Source of the DNA: Margaritifera margaritifera
Taxonomy: Eukaryota; Mollusca; Bivalvia; Unionida; Margaritiferidae
Assembly (NCBI GenBank): GCA_029931535.1
Contig: JAQPZY010001347.1
Location: forward strand, 1,089,501 to 1,153,500
Direction: 5' to 3'
Length of the DNA stretch: 64,000 nt
The notes beneath the pieces were generated by a model. That model was not told the DNA's origin, made no database searches, and saw only the letters and a program-made list of their open reading frames with translations. Position numbers and translations under genes: made by a program. Numbering within the stretch: position 1 is the stretch's first letter; every line of letters begins with the position of its first letter. Positions 11,650 through 23,744 of the stretch are shown in pieces.

Positions 11650-12480
11650 CACTAGGCAAAAAAACTACTAATTTTGTCTTGGAACGATTTTACTTTGCAT
11701 GTGTCTATTTGCCCTTGCACACACTAATTTTTTGTACAGGCAGCTGGGTTTTTTTTCTTTCTTAAAGTTTAGACAATATTTTATTTTTGATACCTAAGAA
11801 AATTATATTCTTTTTGTATGTAAATATTTGTACACCTGAAAAGTAACCATGTTGCACCTTGGTTTAGCTGTCAAGGGGACATTTGATGTACCTCTATCTC
11901 CCTATAATGATCAAGATATGGGGATTTGTTAAATTTAGGGGGACACTGGGAGTTTGGGCTTGCTCAAGGTGCAACAATGAAGTAATAAATAAAAAGTCTA
12001 CAAAAATTAGCAACATATGACTACAGTAGGCTGAAGATCAAGCCCATCTTGGGCCACATATGTGTAGCAAAATTTTAATTGCAAAAGCAAAATTAGAACA
12101 AGGCACTTGCAATACCTAATTATTTCAAAGTGTTTGACTGGGAATGTGTAATGTTTATGTTGCAACTTATTTTAACGCAACAATTAAATACAAACATATT
12201 AACCTAGATGTCTCCTAAAACGAACTGATAAAATCTGTGAAATGTTCGTAATGCCCTCTCATAAACCACGATACCTTGTACTTGTTGAATTCCGGAACAA
12301 TGCCTAGTTCTGAAGGGTGATCCATTCATTTACCCTGTCCACATATTTACTTCACTACAACAAAACAAGTCCTTCAGAGACAGCGTTACATGATCAACTC
12401 ACACAAAGGTTTCACATTCCACAGAACTATACAGGTGTATCGCTTTGAAATGGGGAGATATACCGTAGTATTTTCTTGTT
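11650..12480. other. no recognised feature
   Basis: AT-rich sequence with a T-run near 11750; no gene, array or element end. Confidence 0.4.
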
Positions 12481-12534
12481 AATAACAATTGACAAACTGA
12501 GATCAGTTTATATTTAGATCTTTGATCTTATGAA

Positions 12535-12640
12535 ACTATGGCAGATCAGAGTCTACACTGATCAGTTTATTATCATTACAAACAGCATCAACCCTGATTA
12601 GAAAAAGTCATTATGCTGTTGGCAGATATGGGTCTTATGA
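12535..12640. mobile_element. degraded twin-hairpin MITE fragment (possible)
   Basis: Blocks 'gcagatcagagtcta', 'acaaacagcatcaaccctgat' and 'cattatgctgttggcagat' resemble internal parts of the twin-hairpin MITE, but no terminal repeats are visible. Confidence 0.35.
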
Positions 12641-12710
12641 TCCAAGTCTTAAGAAGTCCACAATGGAATGTGTGTTATACATGAATATATAATGTATAAG
12701 AAGCTAGATT

Positions 12711-12763
12711 TACCTGTCTGATTTACCTGCCTGATTTATCGGTCTGATTTACCTGCCTGACAA
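12711..12763. repeat. 13-bp tandem repeat, four copies
   Basis: Unit 'acctgcctgattt' with single-base differences between copies. Confidence 0.8.
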
Positions 12764-13081
12764 ATTTGTATGCAAATCATCAGAATTCACTTATATTGTG
12801 CATGGACATACATGAAAACTGACAAGTTCAGTGAGAGTAATAACTAATATTTCATCAAAAGAAATATAGCATTGCTACATGTATCTTATGCAAAACATCT
12901 CAGCATGACCAAACAAATTATTCAAGACTTTCCCCCCCAAAAATAGGAAATGAATGTATTGAAAACTAAAACACATGTAGATAAGGAAAAGTAGTTTCAA
13001 AGCAGCATAGCTTTCATTAACATGAAAGACAGTGGCATTCATTCTGATGTACCACACATCAATATCTATTCATCTCAAGTA

Positions 13082-13226
13082 CCCTATATATAAATTGCTT
13101 AGAAGTTGAGTCCAACTGCAGACTGTACAGACCCAGATCTGCTGTTGCATAATGTGCTGGCAGATCTGGATCTATGCAGTTTGTTTGGAGTAATCAGTAG
13201 AACAAACAACATAAACCCTGATCTGA
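13082..13226. mobile_element. twin-hairpin MITE, 3'-truncated copy
   Basis: It begins at 'taccctatatataaattgc' and contains a clear first hairpin ('actgtacagacccagatct' against 'agatctggatctatgcagt'). It breaks off inside the second hairpin, where a C-rich minisatellite starts at about 13250. Confidence 0.7.
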
Positions 13227-13249
13227 GACTAAATTTTAGCCATCTTGTT

Positions 13250-13660
13250 GTCTTCTGATCCTCCATCTCGAGACCCACAGGCCACCCTATCCTCCCTCTC
13301 AAGAGACCCCACCCCCTGATCACAGGCCACCCTATCCTCTATCTCAAGAGACCCCACCCCATGATCAAAGGTCACTCTATCCTCCCTCTTAAGAGACCCC
13401 ACCCCCTGATCCCAGACCACCCTATACTCCCTCTCAAGAGACCCTACACCTGATCACAGGCCACCCTATCCTCCTTCTCAAAAGACCCCACCCCCTGATA
13501 ACAGGCTACCCTAACCTCCCTCTCAAAAGACCCCAATCGCTGATAATAGTCTACCCTATCCTCCATCTCAAAAAACTCCACCCCTGATCACAAGACCCCC
13601 TATCCCTCCTTTCAAGGGACCTCACCACCTGATTACAGGCCACCCTATCCTACATTAAAG
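13250..13660. repeat. 46-bp minisatellite, ~9 copies, C-rich
   Basis: The unit holds 'gaccccaccccctgatcaca' followed by 'ggccaccctatcctccctct'. It is pyrimidine-rich on the plus strand, with point differences between copies. It abuts the truncated MITE. Predicted peptides on either strand are artefacts. Confidence 0.85.
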
Positions 13661-14300
13661 TAATACATTTTTACCACTTATTCCCTCTCAGAAAGGGCAA
13701 CCCGTTCTATCTAACCACCATTACTTTGCACAAGGAGTAATCTAAAAAAGGGGGTGGGGTTTACCTCAATCTGTATATAAACAACAAAAGTATTGATGGA
13801 TCTATGCGAAGATGTATCTGGTATTCTTCTAATGGTGCCATTTCTAATACAGCCACACCTTAATATAGGGAATGTCATTATGAAAGAATAGAAAGCCAAA
13901 CAAATAGTTTTAAATCAGTCAAAACTGAGTATTGGCAAAACAAGCACAAGACAAATGAGTGGAGTTACTGATTATTAATCTAGGAAAATATTGTAACTCT
14001 CAAATGCCAACATTAAACTCTTCATTTTAAAATAATTTAGACATAGCTCTTCATCTCCACTGTTATAGGATGCATCTTGAATTATAACAAAAAGGTAATT
14101 GCCAAATAACAAAATCATTCATGGAGGAGCTTTGCTTCCTCATAACAAAGTATTTGTGGACTTGTAGAAACATCTAGCACAAAAAAAAGAATCTTTTTTA
14201 TCACCACACTTATCTTGGGATATTTCAAAACCTTCCCACAGTACATCTGACTGTAATTCTTTTCCTCAACCACACTTGGTAGATATGCTGCCCATGTGAT
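13661..14300. other. no recognised feature
   Basis: Unique AT-rich sequence with small open frames that lack motifs. Confidence 0.4.
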
Positions 14301-14301
14301 A

Positions 14302-14518
14302 CCATTTACACTCACTTATAAGTCAGGACCAACTGCAAACTACATGAACACAGATCCGCCATTGCATAATGTGCCTGCAGATCTGGGTCTATGTAGTTTG
14401 TTAGGAGTTATCAACAGAACAAACAACATAGACTCTGATCTGCTGGTGCATTATGTGACAGTAAATCAGGGTCTATGTTGTTTGCAGTTGGATCTGACTT
14501 GTAAGCAGGTATATATGG
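14302..14518. mobile_element. twin-hairpin MITE, well preserved
   Basis: The ends match over about 40 bp in inverted orientation: left TACCATTTACACTCACTTAT, right (reversed) TACCATATATACCTGCTTAC, then both 'aagtcag.nccaactgcaaac'. TA flanks both ends. Both hairpins are present: 'gcagatctgggtctatgtag' in the first and 'aatcagggtctatgttgt' in the second. Confidence 0.8.
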
Positions 14519-14829
14519 TAACCATCTGCAAAAAGGGGTGTAGTTTTGGGGCATCTCCCCTCATGTTCCTGGAATGGGGTTAAAAGGTCAAATATACAAT
14601 AATTGCATTTGCAGTGACAATCTTAAATTTTCTTTACACCAAACTTCAAATATGCAGTCACAGCACAAGGGCATGGGATTTCAGGTTATAACCCCTTGGT
14701 CAAAGTCAGGTGGAGGTGGGGAGGTAGCTCTTCTTTTTGTTTTGGCTAAAGAGTACTGTAAATTGTCTTTTTGGGGGTGGGGATAACAATTGTTGTAGAT
14801 TTCAAGCTTGCCACAAACCACAAACTTAA

Positions 14830-15122
14830 AGAGTCCACAAAATGAACCTTCTTTGCAAACAATAGGACCCTTCACTAATTCACAAAAAATGAACCTACTT
14901 TGCAAACAATAGGACCCTTTACTAATTCCAAAAAAATCAACCTACTCTGCAAACAATAGGACCCTTCACTAATTCACAAAAAATTAACCTACTCTGCAAA
15001 CAATAGGACCCTTCACTAATTCACAAAAAATGAACCTACTCTGCAAACAATAGGACCCTTCACTAATTCACAAAAAATGAACCTACTTTGCAAACAATAG
15101 GACCCTTCACTAATTCACAAAC
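14830..15122. repeat. 47-bp tandem repeat, ~6 copies
   Basis: Unit 'cacaaaaaatgaacctactc' plus 'tgcaaacaataggaccctt' and 'cactaatt'. Copies are 90-98% alike by eye. Confidence 0.9.
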
Positions 15123-16284
15123 TTAAGTACAGAGAAAAATTTAATTTTATTCAAACTGAAACAACTGATGACTACGATACTCTTTTCTTTCTCACAGCAA
15201 ACAGAAACAACTTGGAATCGGAAAAGGGTGTGGTGCAATTAATTCTAGGCATTTCAGTGTTATTGTCATTACGCACTAGTATACTGCATTCCTCACGATG
15301 CATGTACTGAATGTACCATCCCACTCTAAGAACAACAGTTTATTATTCCTTACGTTTGAAAAACAGCAAAATAGGAGTTACAAATTTTCTTTTTTCATTT
15401 CAAAAATATCTGACACTTTTCCTCAGAACACAAATATTTTAAGATTTTTCCAGTCCAGTGTCCTGATTCAAAAGACAGAAAATACCAGTATGTAATTATC
15501 AGGTTTGTGTGGCTCTAACTGATAGTTCTTGGAGAGAAATATACAGTTTCAAATACTATCACCCTTTTGGAATACTGTATTGTCTGTCACATTTCGTACC
15601 CTCTAAGTTTTCATTTACCATCATTCTATGAAAATTATTTTGTTGTATTTGAATTTTTTGTAATGGATCTATGTTCCATACCAAAAAATCGGACATACTT
15701 TCAAATATATAAAAATTATGAATTAAAATGTAAGAATGAACTGAAAATTAGCAGGAATATTTTTACTGACAACTATTTATACACCTGAATAAATAATCAA
15801 TATAAAGTGTAAGTAAAATTAGACAATACTGTACCTTATTTGACATAATACTGACACTGTGTGCTTATAAACAAGAGGTTAAAGTGGGCCCAAGATCATC
15901 CACCTAACTGACATCTACCTATTATCTAAATGCAAGTACAGATGTCCAAGAAATCTGTATCAGTATGATGCTTTCTGTAGAAATTTTCCCCGTGCTGTTG
16001 ATTCCATGTTATAAAAAAAAGAAGTTTCACAGTTTCTCTTTACACGTTAAATCTGCTGGAAAAAAATGCTGATCATTTTGACCCAGAAAATGCTTGTTTG
16101 TAATTTTGCTGGTATACTTGGGTTTTTTTTGTTATCTTTTTCAGGTACATGTATGTGTATAATTATAGGTAAGGAAATTAACATTTTTAGTTAATATAAA
16201 ACCTGCGCACAAATATTAGAAGAATATAGTCCTTTGTACCATAAATTAGAGTAAAAAAATTAATTATGAACTGATGGTGTATGA
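15123..16284. other. no recognised feature
   Basis: AT-rich sequence leading into the 45-bp satellite; small open frames show only AT-driven residues. Confidence 0.4.
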
Positions 16285-18962
16285 AAAATTAGAAACAAAA
16301 CAGTAATCATGTGCAGTACCAATGCTGACTAATGTAGAGACAATACAGTAATCATGTTAAGCACCAATTCTGGCTAATGTAGAGACAATACAGTAATCAT
16401 GTTGAGTACCAATTCTGGCTAAAGCAGAGACAATACAGGAATCATGTGCAGTACCAATGCTGGCTAAAGCAGAGACAATACAGGAATCATGTGCAGTACC
16501 AATGCTGGCTAAAGCAGAGACAATACAGTAATCATGTGCAGTACCAATGCTGGCTAATGTAGAGACAATACAGTAATCATGTGCAGTACCAATGCTGGCT
16601 AATGTAGAGACAATACAGTAATCATGTTAAGTACCAATTCTGGCTAATGTAGAGACAATACAGTAATCATGTTAACTACCAATTCTGGCTAATGTAGAGA
16701 CAATACAGGAATCATGTTGAGTACCAATTCTGGCTAATGTAGAGACAATACAGTAATCATGTTGAGTACCAATTCTGGCTAATGTAGAGACAATACAGGA
16801 ATCATGTTGAGTACCAATTCTGGCTAATGTAGAGACAATACAGTAATCATGTTAACTACCAATTCTGGCTAATGTAGAGACAATACAGGAATCATGTTGA
16901 GTACCAATTCTGGCTAATGTAGAGACAATACAGTAATCATGTTAACTACCAATTCTGGCTAATGTACAGTAATCATGTTGAGTACCAATTCTGGCTAATG
17001 TAGAGACAATACAGTAATCATGTTAAGTACCATTACTGGCTAATGTAGAGTCAATACAGGAATCATGTGCAGTACCAATGCTGGCTAAAGCAGAGACAAT
17101 ACAGGAATCATGTCCAGTACCAACGCTGACATGTAGAGACAATACAGTAATCATGTTAACTACCAATTCTGGCTAAAGTAGAGACAATACAGGAATCATG
17201 TGCAGTACCAATGCTGGCTAAAGCAGAGACAATACAGGAATCATGTGCAGTACCAATGCTGGCTAAAGCAGAGACAATACAGTAATCATGTGCAGTACCA
17301 ATGCTGGCTAATGTAGAGACAATACAGTAATCATGTGCAGTACCAATGCTGGCTAATGTTGAGACAATACAGTAATCATGTTAAGTACCAATTCTGGCTA
17401 ATGTAGAGACAATACAGGAATCATGTTAAGTACCAATTCTGGCTAAAGCAGAGACAATACAGGAATCATGTGCAGTACCAATGCTGGCTAATGTAGAGAC
17501 AATACAGTAATCATGTGCAGTACCAATGCTGGCTAATGTAGAGACAATACAGTAATCATGTTAAGTACAAATTCTGGCTAATGTAGAGACAATACAGGAA
17601 TCATGTTAAGTACCAATTCTGGCTAAAGCAGAGACAATACAGGAATCATGTGCAGTACCAATGCTGGCTAAAGCAGAGACAAAACAGTAATCATGTGCAG
17701 TACCAATGCTGGCAAATGTAGAGACAATACAGTAATCATGTGCAGTACCAATGCTGGCTAATGTAGAGACAATACAGTAATCATGTGCAGTACCAATGCT
17801 GGCTAATGTTGAGACAATACAGTAATCATGTTAAGTACCAATTCTGGCTAATGTAGAGACAATACAGGAATCATGTTAAGTACCAATTCTGGCTAAAGCA
17901 GAGACAATACAGGAATCATGTGCAGTACCAATGCTGGCTAATGTAGAGACAATACAGTAATCATGTGCAGTACCAATGCTGGCTAATGTAGAGACAATAC
18001 AGTAATCATGTTAAGTATCAATTCTGGCTAATGTAGAGACAATACAGGAATCATGTTAAGTACCAATTCTGGCTAAAGCAGAGACAATACAGGAATCATG
18101 TGCAGTACCAATGCTGGCTAAAGCAGATACAAAACAGTAATCATGTGCAGTACCAATGCTGGCTAATGTAGAGACAATACAGTAATCATGTGCAGTACCA
18201 ATGCTGGCTAATGTAGAGACAATACAGTAATCATGTTAACTACCAATTCTGGCTAATGTAGAGACAATACAGGAATCATGTTGAGGAGACAATACAGTAA
18301 TCATGTTAAGTACCAATTCTGGCTAATGTAGAGACAATAGGAATCATGTTGAGTACCAATTCTGGCTAATGTAGAGACAATACAGTAATCATGTTAACTA
18401 CCAATTCTGGCTAATGTAGAGACAATACAGGAATCATGTTGAGTACCAATTCTGGCTAATGTAGAGACAATACAGTAATCATGTTGTGTACCAATTCTGG
18501 CTAATGTAGAGACAATACAGGAATCATGTTGAGTACCAATTCTGGCTAATGTAGAGACAATACAGTAATCATGTTAACTACCAATTCTGGCTAATGTAGA
18601 GACAATACAGGAATCATGTTGAGTACCAATTCTGGCTAATGTAGAGACAATACAGTAATCATGTTAACTACCAATTCTGGCTAATGTACAGTAATCATGT
18701 TGAGTACCAATTCTGGCTAATGTAGAGACAATACAGTAATCATGTTAAGTACCAATTCTGGCTAATGTAGAGTCAATACAGGAATCATGTGCAGTACCTA
18801 TGCTGGCTAAAGCAGAGACAATACAGGAATCATGTCCAGTACCAACGCTGGGATGTAGAGACAATACAGTAATCATGTAAAGTACCAATTCTGACTAAAG
18901 TAGAGACAATACAGGAATCATGTGCAGTACCAATGCTGGCTAAAGTAGAGAAAATACAGTAC
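16285..18962. repeat. 45-bp satellite array, ~59 copies, higher-order structure
   Basis: The unit is 45 bp: 'gtagagacaatacagtaatc' plus 'atgttaagtaccaattctgg' plus 'ctaat'. Two main subtypes differ in the last third ('gcagtaccaatgctggctaaagc' versus 'ttaagtaccaattctggctaatg') and in 'cagtaa' versus 'caggaa'. Subtypes occur in repeated order, and a unit with an internal deletion ('ctaatgtacagtaatc') occurs at 16961 and again at 18683, 1,722 bp apart, followed by the same variant units. Amplification therefore acted on multi-unit blocks. Confidence 0.95.
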
Positions 18963-19274
18963 ATACATTTTTTTTTAAAAACCAGGCGGTATGGATTTTC
19001 ATACATTACTTGCTTTTCAGAACTCCACCCTCATTTATGACACTACTACCATATCACCTGTTGATGGAGAAAATAATATTCATAACAAAAACATCACAAT
19101 CATCTTTGGAATTCTGATGTGAACACATAAAAACATATGTAGACAGTAATTTAGTACACAATGACAGCTAATGGTATGTAAGTAAACAGTGCTTCAAAAC
19201 AGGTTAACAAGAGCTCACTGTAAAAAAATAAAATGTTAGCAATTGTGTACTTTGTTACAAGCAAAACTTTTGTA

Positions 19275-19342
19275 CAGTATTCCCTCACTTAAAAGGTACC
19301 TTTTATGGTTGCCATGAATAGCATTACAGCGAGGTAGTACTG
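19275..19342. mobile_element. 68-bp palindromic MITE, TA-flanked, pogo/Tigger-like
   Basis: TA flanks both sides (19273-19274, 19343-19344). The left end CAGTATTCCCTCACTT and the right end reversed CAGTACTACCTCGCTG are inverted repeats, and the interior is close to palindromic. CAGT...CCTC ends plus TA duplication fit the pogo/Tigger group. Relatives lie at 3528 and about 23375. Confidence 0.65.
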
Positions 19343-19604
19343 TATATCACCATTCTTGAATATATCTGGGAAATGCAGGTCATTTCTGGATTTATCAAAT
19401 TTAATTTTGCTTTGTCACTAAAAGTTATTTGCAACAAATATAAAATAAAGCTCTATCTGAATACATCTCATTAGCCAATTTTTAACTGACTGAAATTTCA
19501 TAGATAAAATCCAAATACTACTTAACAGATTTTAATAAGAAATTATAACTGATGACAAATGATACAAACATAAGGAACTCTGGTACTTTGGCAGATAGAT
19601 ATAG

Positions 19605-20357
19605 TGTTATGTATGATGTTTATATGGTGTTGTAGGTATTTTGGGAAATTGTAAATGTTTCTTCACTTTGATGTTTGCTTGGATCTTAATGTTTATCAGG
19701 AAAAACATGTTTAACTAGTGTCCTTGAATTAGGTTGTTTTGATCAATATGTTTTCTCAATTTGAAGGTCAAGGTTGAATTTTTGTTTACAAGTAAAATTC
19801 CATTAAGATGACACATGTTCTAGAACATTCTGTCATGTGACCAATCTTTATATATGCCATGTTTGGTGGACATTTATTCAGTTTTGACATTACCATCAGT
19901 CTTGTAAAGAGCTATTACAGTTGTGAAAATTCATTCCAAATTCTAAGAGAGGAATTATTTTAAATATTCATTGGATTATAACAGTGCTCATAAACTTTTG
20001 GATTTTGGATTTTTAATTGATGATTTTGGAATTTATGTGAACTTATTCAGATATTTTGGAATACTTCATTTTGACATCAGCACATCAAAGATTACTAGTA
20101 CATCAGGACTTTGGAGACCATTGGCACATAATAACATTCAAGGACACAGCCGTGAATTCGGAACATTCTATATTTAGGACTTGTGATTAGAACAATCATT
20201 CTTATTGGATTATCAGGATTTGAAAACACATTACTGTAAGTGACTTTTTGATTTTTCATTTTAATTATCTAGTAATAAATTGCAAGTTGATTTTTACTTG
20301 ATTTGTTGGTTTCACTTTCTTTCTGTTACATTTTTCTTAGACCATAGAGTCGTAACA
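19605..20357 (+). mobile_element. solo LTR, 753 bp
   Basis: It starts TGTTATG and ends CGTAACA, and is flanked on both sides by ATAG (19601-19604 and 20358-20361), a 4-bp target duplication typical of LTR retroelements. Promoter signals are in order: CCAAT at 19841-19845, TATA at 19848-19855, and AATAAAT at about 20274. No internal coding region or second LTR is attached, so this is a solo LTR from recombination. Its 3' ~150 bp recurs reversed at 58947-59095, and its 3' terminus resembles the LTR at 55285-56146. Confidence 0.75.
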
Positions 20358-20470
20358 ATAGATCTGCATTTACACCATACATGTACACATCTAAATCTGC
20401 ATTTACACTGTACATGTACATGTGTCTAATGTGCCAATACATACACATCTAAATCTGCATTTACACTTTT
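20358..20470. repeat. ~42-bp minisatellite, left part
   Basis: Units with 'acacatctaaatctgcattt' and 'acactgtacatgtacatgtg'. The same array resumes at 21876 and 22164 after two insertions. Confidence 0.75.
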
Positions 20471-20473
20471 TTT

Positions 20474-21875
20474 TAACCACTAGTCCAGGACAAGTGGTTT
20501 CAGAAAATTCACTAGTCCCACCTTACTCTTCACTAGTCCCACCTTACTTTTCACTGGTCCCAAAATGGTAATCAATTGCAGAGATTTGATGAGATGTATG
20601 TACTTAATCCATAGAAAAAACAAATGGAATAATATACAACATAATTATTTCTTACAAGAATTTAAATTTTCAAAAACTTTGGTTGTTATACATTTGGCTT
20701 CTTCAGGTTCATGTATATATGTTTTAGCTGATGGATTTGAAAAAATGTCCATGTATATGTCTGCCACCTGCACCAGCACTAAACCAGCAGTTCATAGCTG
20801 TGTCTGGGTTGAAGTCCTCAAGCTCTGGTCCATTTGTGGAAATGTTCATTAGCATTTGTAAACTCTTTTGGTTTTAGGAATTCCTTAAAGAAGTCTTGAT
20901 TAAGTTCATTGAACTAAATCCTCGTTCACACTCAGCAGTGGATGGGCTTATAACAAAAATGATTTCTAATAGTTTGCATAATTGACTGAGACTAGGTGGA
21001 GTATTCTTTAAGAGTGTTCCAAGAATTCTCTGTCTCTTAGTAGTGTCATATTTGAAATTTTTTGCCATCACAGATTGTTGCTTATGTCTCTTTGGAGAAA
21101 TAGCTACCGCACACTCAGTATCAGTCTTACGTTTTATCCCTCCACTTTCAAACAAATTTTCCTTCTCCGAATCGCCGTTATTACCTTCCTCGCGAAAATA
21201 TATAATTTAGCAAACTCATTTTATCCACAGAGTAACTATCAGCTTGCTTGACAACTACTTCTAAAGTGATCATAACATACATTTTCTCTTTTAAATACGA
21301 ACAGAGACAGCTCATTAGTTAGAGTAATTGTTTCGCTTCAAACGCAATATCGCACGTGCAAGTTAATCATCTGTATAATCAATTAAAAATTAAAGAATCA
21401 TTACTGTCATTTAATCAGTTCATAAAAGAAACCAACACTGATGTCGGTAAAGTACCTTTCATTAATTTAATTACACTGACTCGCTGGATTAAAATCATAG
21501 TGAGCCGCTCGTGATAATCTGGCTTGAGTAAACTCAATGCAACAAAGCCGCTTAAAACACTACTAATTGATCATACTGGCTTTCTTTTGTTTGACGTGTT
21601 TTGATTTGCCGATAATTTGGTCGCTTAGCCCAATATGCAGTCAAGCGGTAACAGGATGTAAATGTATACACAAAGAGGGGTAGAATCAAGTATTCAGTAC
21701 GACCGGAGGGCATGATTGGCCAAATAAAGGTATAGTGATTAAAGCACGAAAATAAGGAATAGCACGACTTTTTTAAAAAGCACTTGTCCAGGACTAGCGA
21801 CTTGGAAAATTGTACTTGCCCGACTTCAAAAATTACTAGTCCGGGACGTCGGGCTATGGGATTTGCTCAGCCCTG
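20474..21875 (-). mobile_element. decayed hAT DNA transposon, ~1.4 kb
   Basis: Read on the minus strand, the element starts CAGGGCTGAGC (21875 inward), a typical hAT 5' end. Subterminal 'ctagtcctggacaagtg'-like motifs occur near both ends (20477-20500 and 21786-21800), and 'cactagtcccacctta' is doubled at 20507-20545. The opposite terminus is eroded into a T-run. It lies inside the ~42-bp minisatellite, which resumes directly beyond 21875. It carries a transposase remnant. Confidence 0.65.
20740..21155 (-). pseudogene. hAT transposase C-terminal (dimerisation) domain remnant
   Basis: The minus-strand frame from 21155 reads ...TLLKNTPPSLSQLCKLL, then FVISPSTAECERGFSSMNLI, then KTSLRNS and a stop. 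'STAECERGFSSMN..KT..RN' is the signature of the hAT C-terminal dimerisation domain, which lies at the end of the transposase next to the last catalytic residue. After the stop a matching continuation can be read (NISTNGPELEDFNP...CWF), so the frame is broken by a small indel or nonsense change. The N-terminal zinc finger and RNase H-like core are missing. No function is expected. It most resembles the domesticated-type hAT proteins related to ZNF862/KIAA1586, from memory. Confidence 0.75.
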
Positions 21876-21908
21876 TACATACACATCTAAGTCTGCATTT
21901 ACATTGTA

Positions 21909-22155
21909 GAGACCCTGGGTGGCCGAGTGGTCTAAGGCGTTCGCCTTTACAGATCACTGACATCTCACCTCTGTCCGCGTAAGTTCGAGTCTCGGGCTCA
22001 GCCAATGTGGGTATGTGAGAAAGCTTGCCAGTAGCTTCCCGTGGGTTGGTGGTTCTTCCCGGGGTTTTCACAGGCTCTTCCTCCACCAATTATACTGGCC
22101 ACCATGTATAGCTATCATGTGCTGAAAATGGTGTTAAACCCATAACAACCAAGCA
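21909..22155 (+). mobile_element. tRNA-derived SINE, family 1, 247 bp
   Basis: The head resembles a class II (Leu/Ser-type) tRNA: A box 'tggccgagtggtc', long variable region, B box 'agttcgagtct'. A body with 'cccgtgggttggtggttctt' and 'cttcctccacca' follows, then a short tail 'aacaaccaagca'. Flanking ACATTGTA repeats (21901-21908 and 22156-22163) are a clear target duplication. It inserted into the ~42-bp minisatellite. Related copies lie at 29472 and 31165. The body resembles a conserved SINE central domain; which one was not determined. Confidence 0.85.
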
Positions 22156-22163
22156 ACATTGTA

Positions 22164-23055
22164 CATGTACAGTTTGTGTTTAATATGCCCATACATACAC
22201 AATTAAATCTGCATTTATACTGTACATGTATGTGTTCAATATACCAATACATACACATCTAAGTCTGCATTTACACTGTACATACAAATTATGTGTTTAA
22301 TATGCCACAACATCCTCCTGTACATTTAAGTTTGCATTTACACTGTACATGTGTTTAATATGCCAATATATACACATCTAAATATGCATTTACACTGTTC
22401 ATATAAATTCTGTGTTTACTGTGACACATGTACATCTAAGTTTCCATTTACACCGTACATGTGTGTAATATGCCAATACATGTACATGTAAATTTGCAAT
22501 TACACTGTACGTTGCATATATGTTTTAATGAGCTAATGCATTTACACTGTACGTTACATATATGTTAATGAGCTAATGCATTTACACAGTATGTTACATA
22601 TGTGTTAATGAGCTAATACATTTACACTGTATGTTAGATATATGTGTTAATGAGCTAATACATTTACACTGTACATTACATATATGTGTTAATGAGCTAA
22701 TACATTTACACTGTACATTACATATATGTGTTAATGAGCTAATACATTTACACCATACATGTGTGTAATATGCCAATACATGTACATGTAATTTGCATTT
22801 ACACTGTACGTTACATATATGTGTTAATGAGCTAATACATTTACACAGTACATGTGTAATATGCCAATACATGTACATGTAAATTTGCATTTACACTGTA
22901 CATTACATATATGTGTTAATGAGCTAATATATTTACACTGTACATTACATATGTGTTAATGAGCTAATACATTTACACTGTACATTACATATATGTGTTA
23001 ATGAGCTAATACATTTACACTGTACGTTACATATATGTGTTAATGAGCTAATACA
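22164..23055. repeat. ~42-bp minisatellite, main part, ~20 copies
   Basis: Consensus 'gagctaatacatttacactg' plus 'tacattacatatatgtgtta' plus 'at'. The left third carries an older subtype ('cacatctaaatctgcattt') shared with 20358-20470; the right part is more homogeneous. The 98-codon minus-strand open frame here is repeat-derived. Confidence 0.9.
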
Positions 23056-23374
23056 TACTATCCATTAACTGCAAAATATCCCAAAACAAAATTATGAACC
23101 AAGTATTGATGAAAACTAAACTTGGATTTACTAAAACAATCAAATTAAATTCAATAAAGTATCAGAGTCATACACAATAAAGCCACAAGAGACTTTGTTG
23201 AAATGCATGCAGGTCCTGAAATAGTTTCAAATTTTGAAATTTTGTTAAAAATCGTAAAGGAAAGAAAACCAGGGATAATTTTGCAAGAACAAAAGTTAAG
23301 CAATGGCAGTAATCTCTGACTAAAATACACGTCACTGAATCTGTCCAAAACTTTATTAAATTCACTCTGACTTG
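23056..23374. other. no recognised feature
   Basis: AT-rich sequence; two overlapping 65-codon minus-strand frames cover it without motifs. Confidence 0.35.
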
Positions 23375-23545
23375 GTTCAGAACTCCCTCGTTATAACACT
23401 GTGCATGGGAGCCATATAGTATGCAACATTATAATGAGGTACATGATACATATAATTTTACTGTAACTTAATGAAATTGGATCCATACCATACCAGCCTT
23501 ATAACAGTAACCATGTTATAATGATGGGTTTTATAGTGAGTGAGT
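23375..23545. repeat. palindromic MITE-like piece plus single copy of the 83-bp unit
   Basis: 'ctccctcgttataacac' and 'cattataatgagg' are inverted, like the 19275 element. Immediately after, 23463-23545 matches the reverse complement of the 6.7-8.2 kb array unit ('aaattggatccataccata', 'gttttatagtgagtgag'). Confidence 0.5.
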
Positions 23546-23744
23546 GGTGTCATAATCTCATGACATGACAAATCTTGTGCCCAGAGTCCAGGGGCTACAG
23601 CAAGTATGCATATTTGGCATGCTGAACCTATCAAGGCCAGTGGGCTTTTGCATATCATAACTTTTGTTTATTCTACATCTTTTCCCAGAACATAACTAGA
23701 GCTGAAGCTATTAGTGTTGGGTGCATCAATTGCTCATCAGGGCC

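Noticed and set aside
21914..22000. tRNA-Leu/Ser gene
   Set aside because: The head of a SINE with target duplications; stems are imperfect, and two sister copies share the same non-tRNA body.
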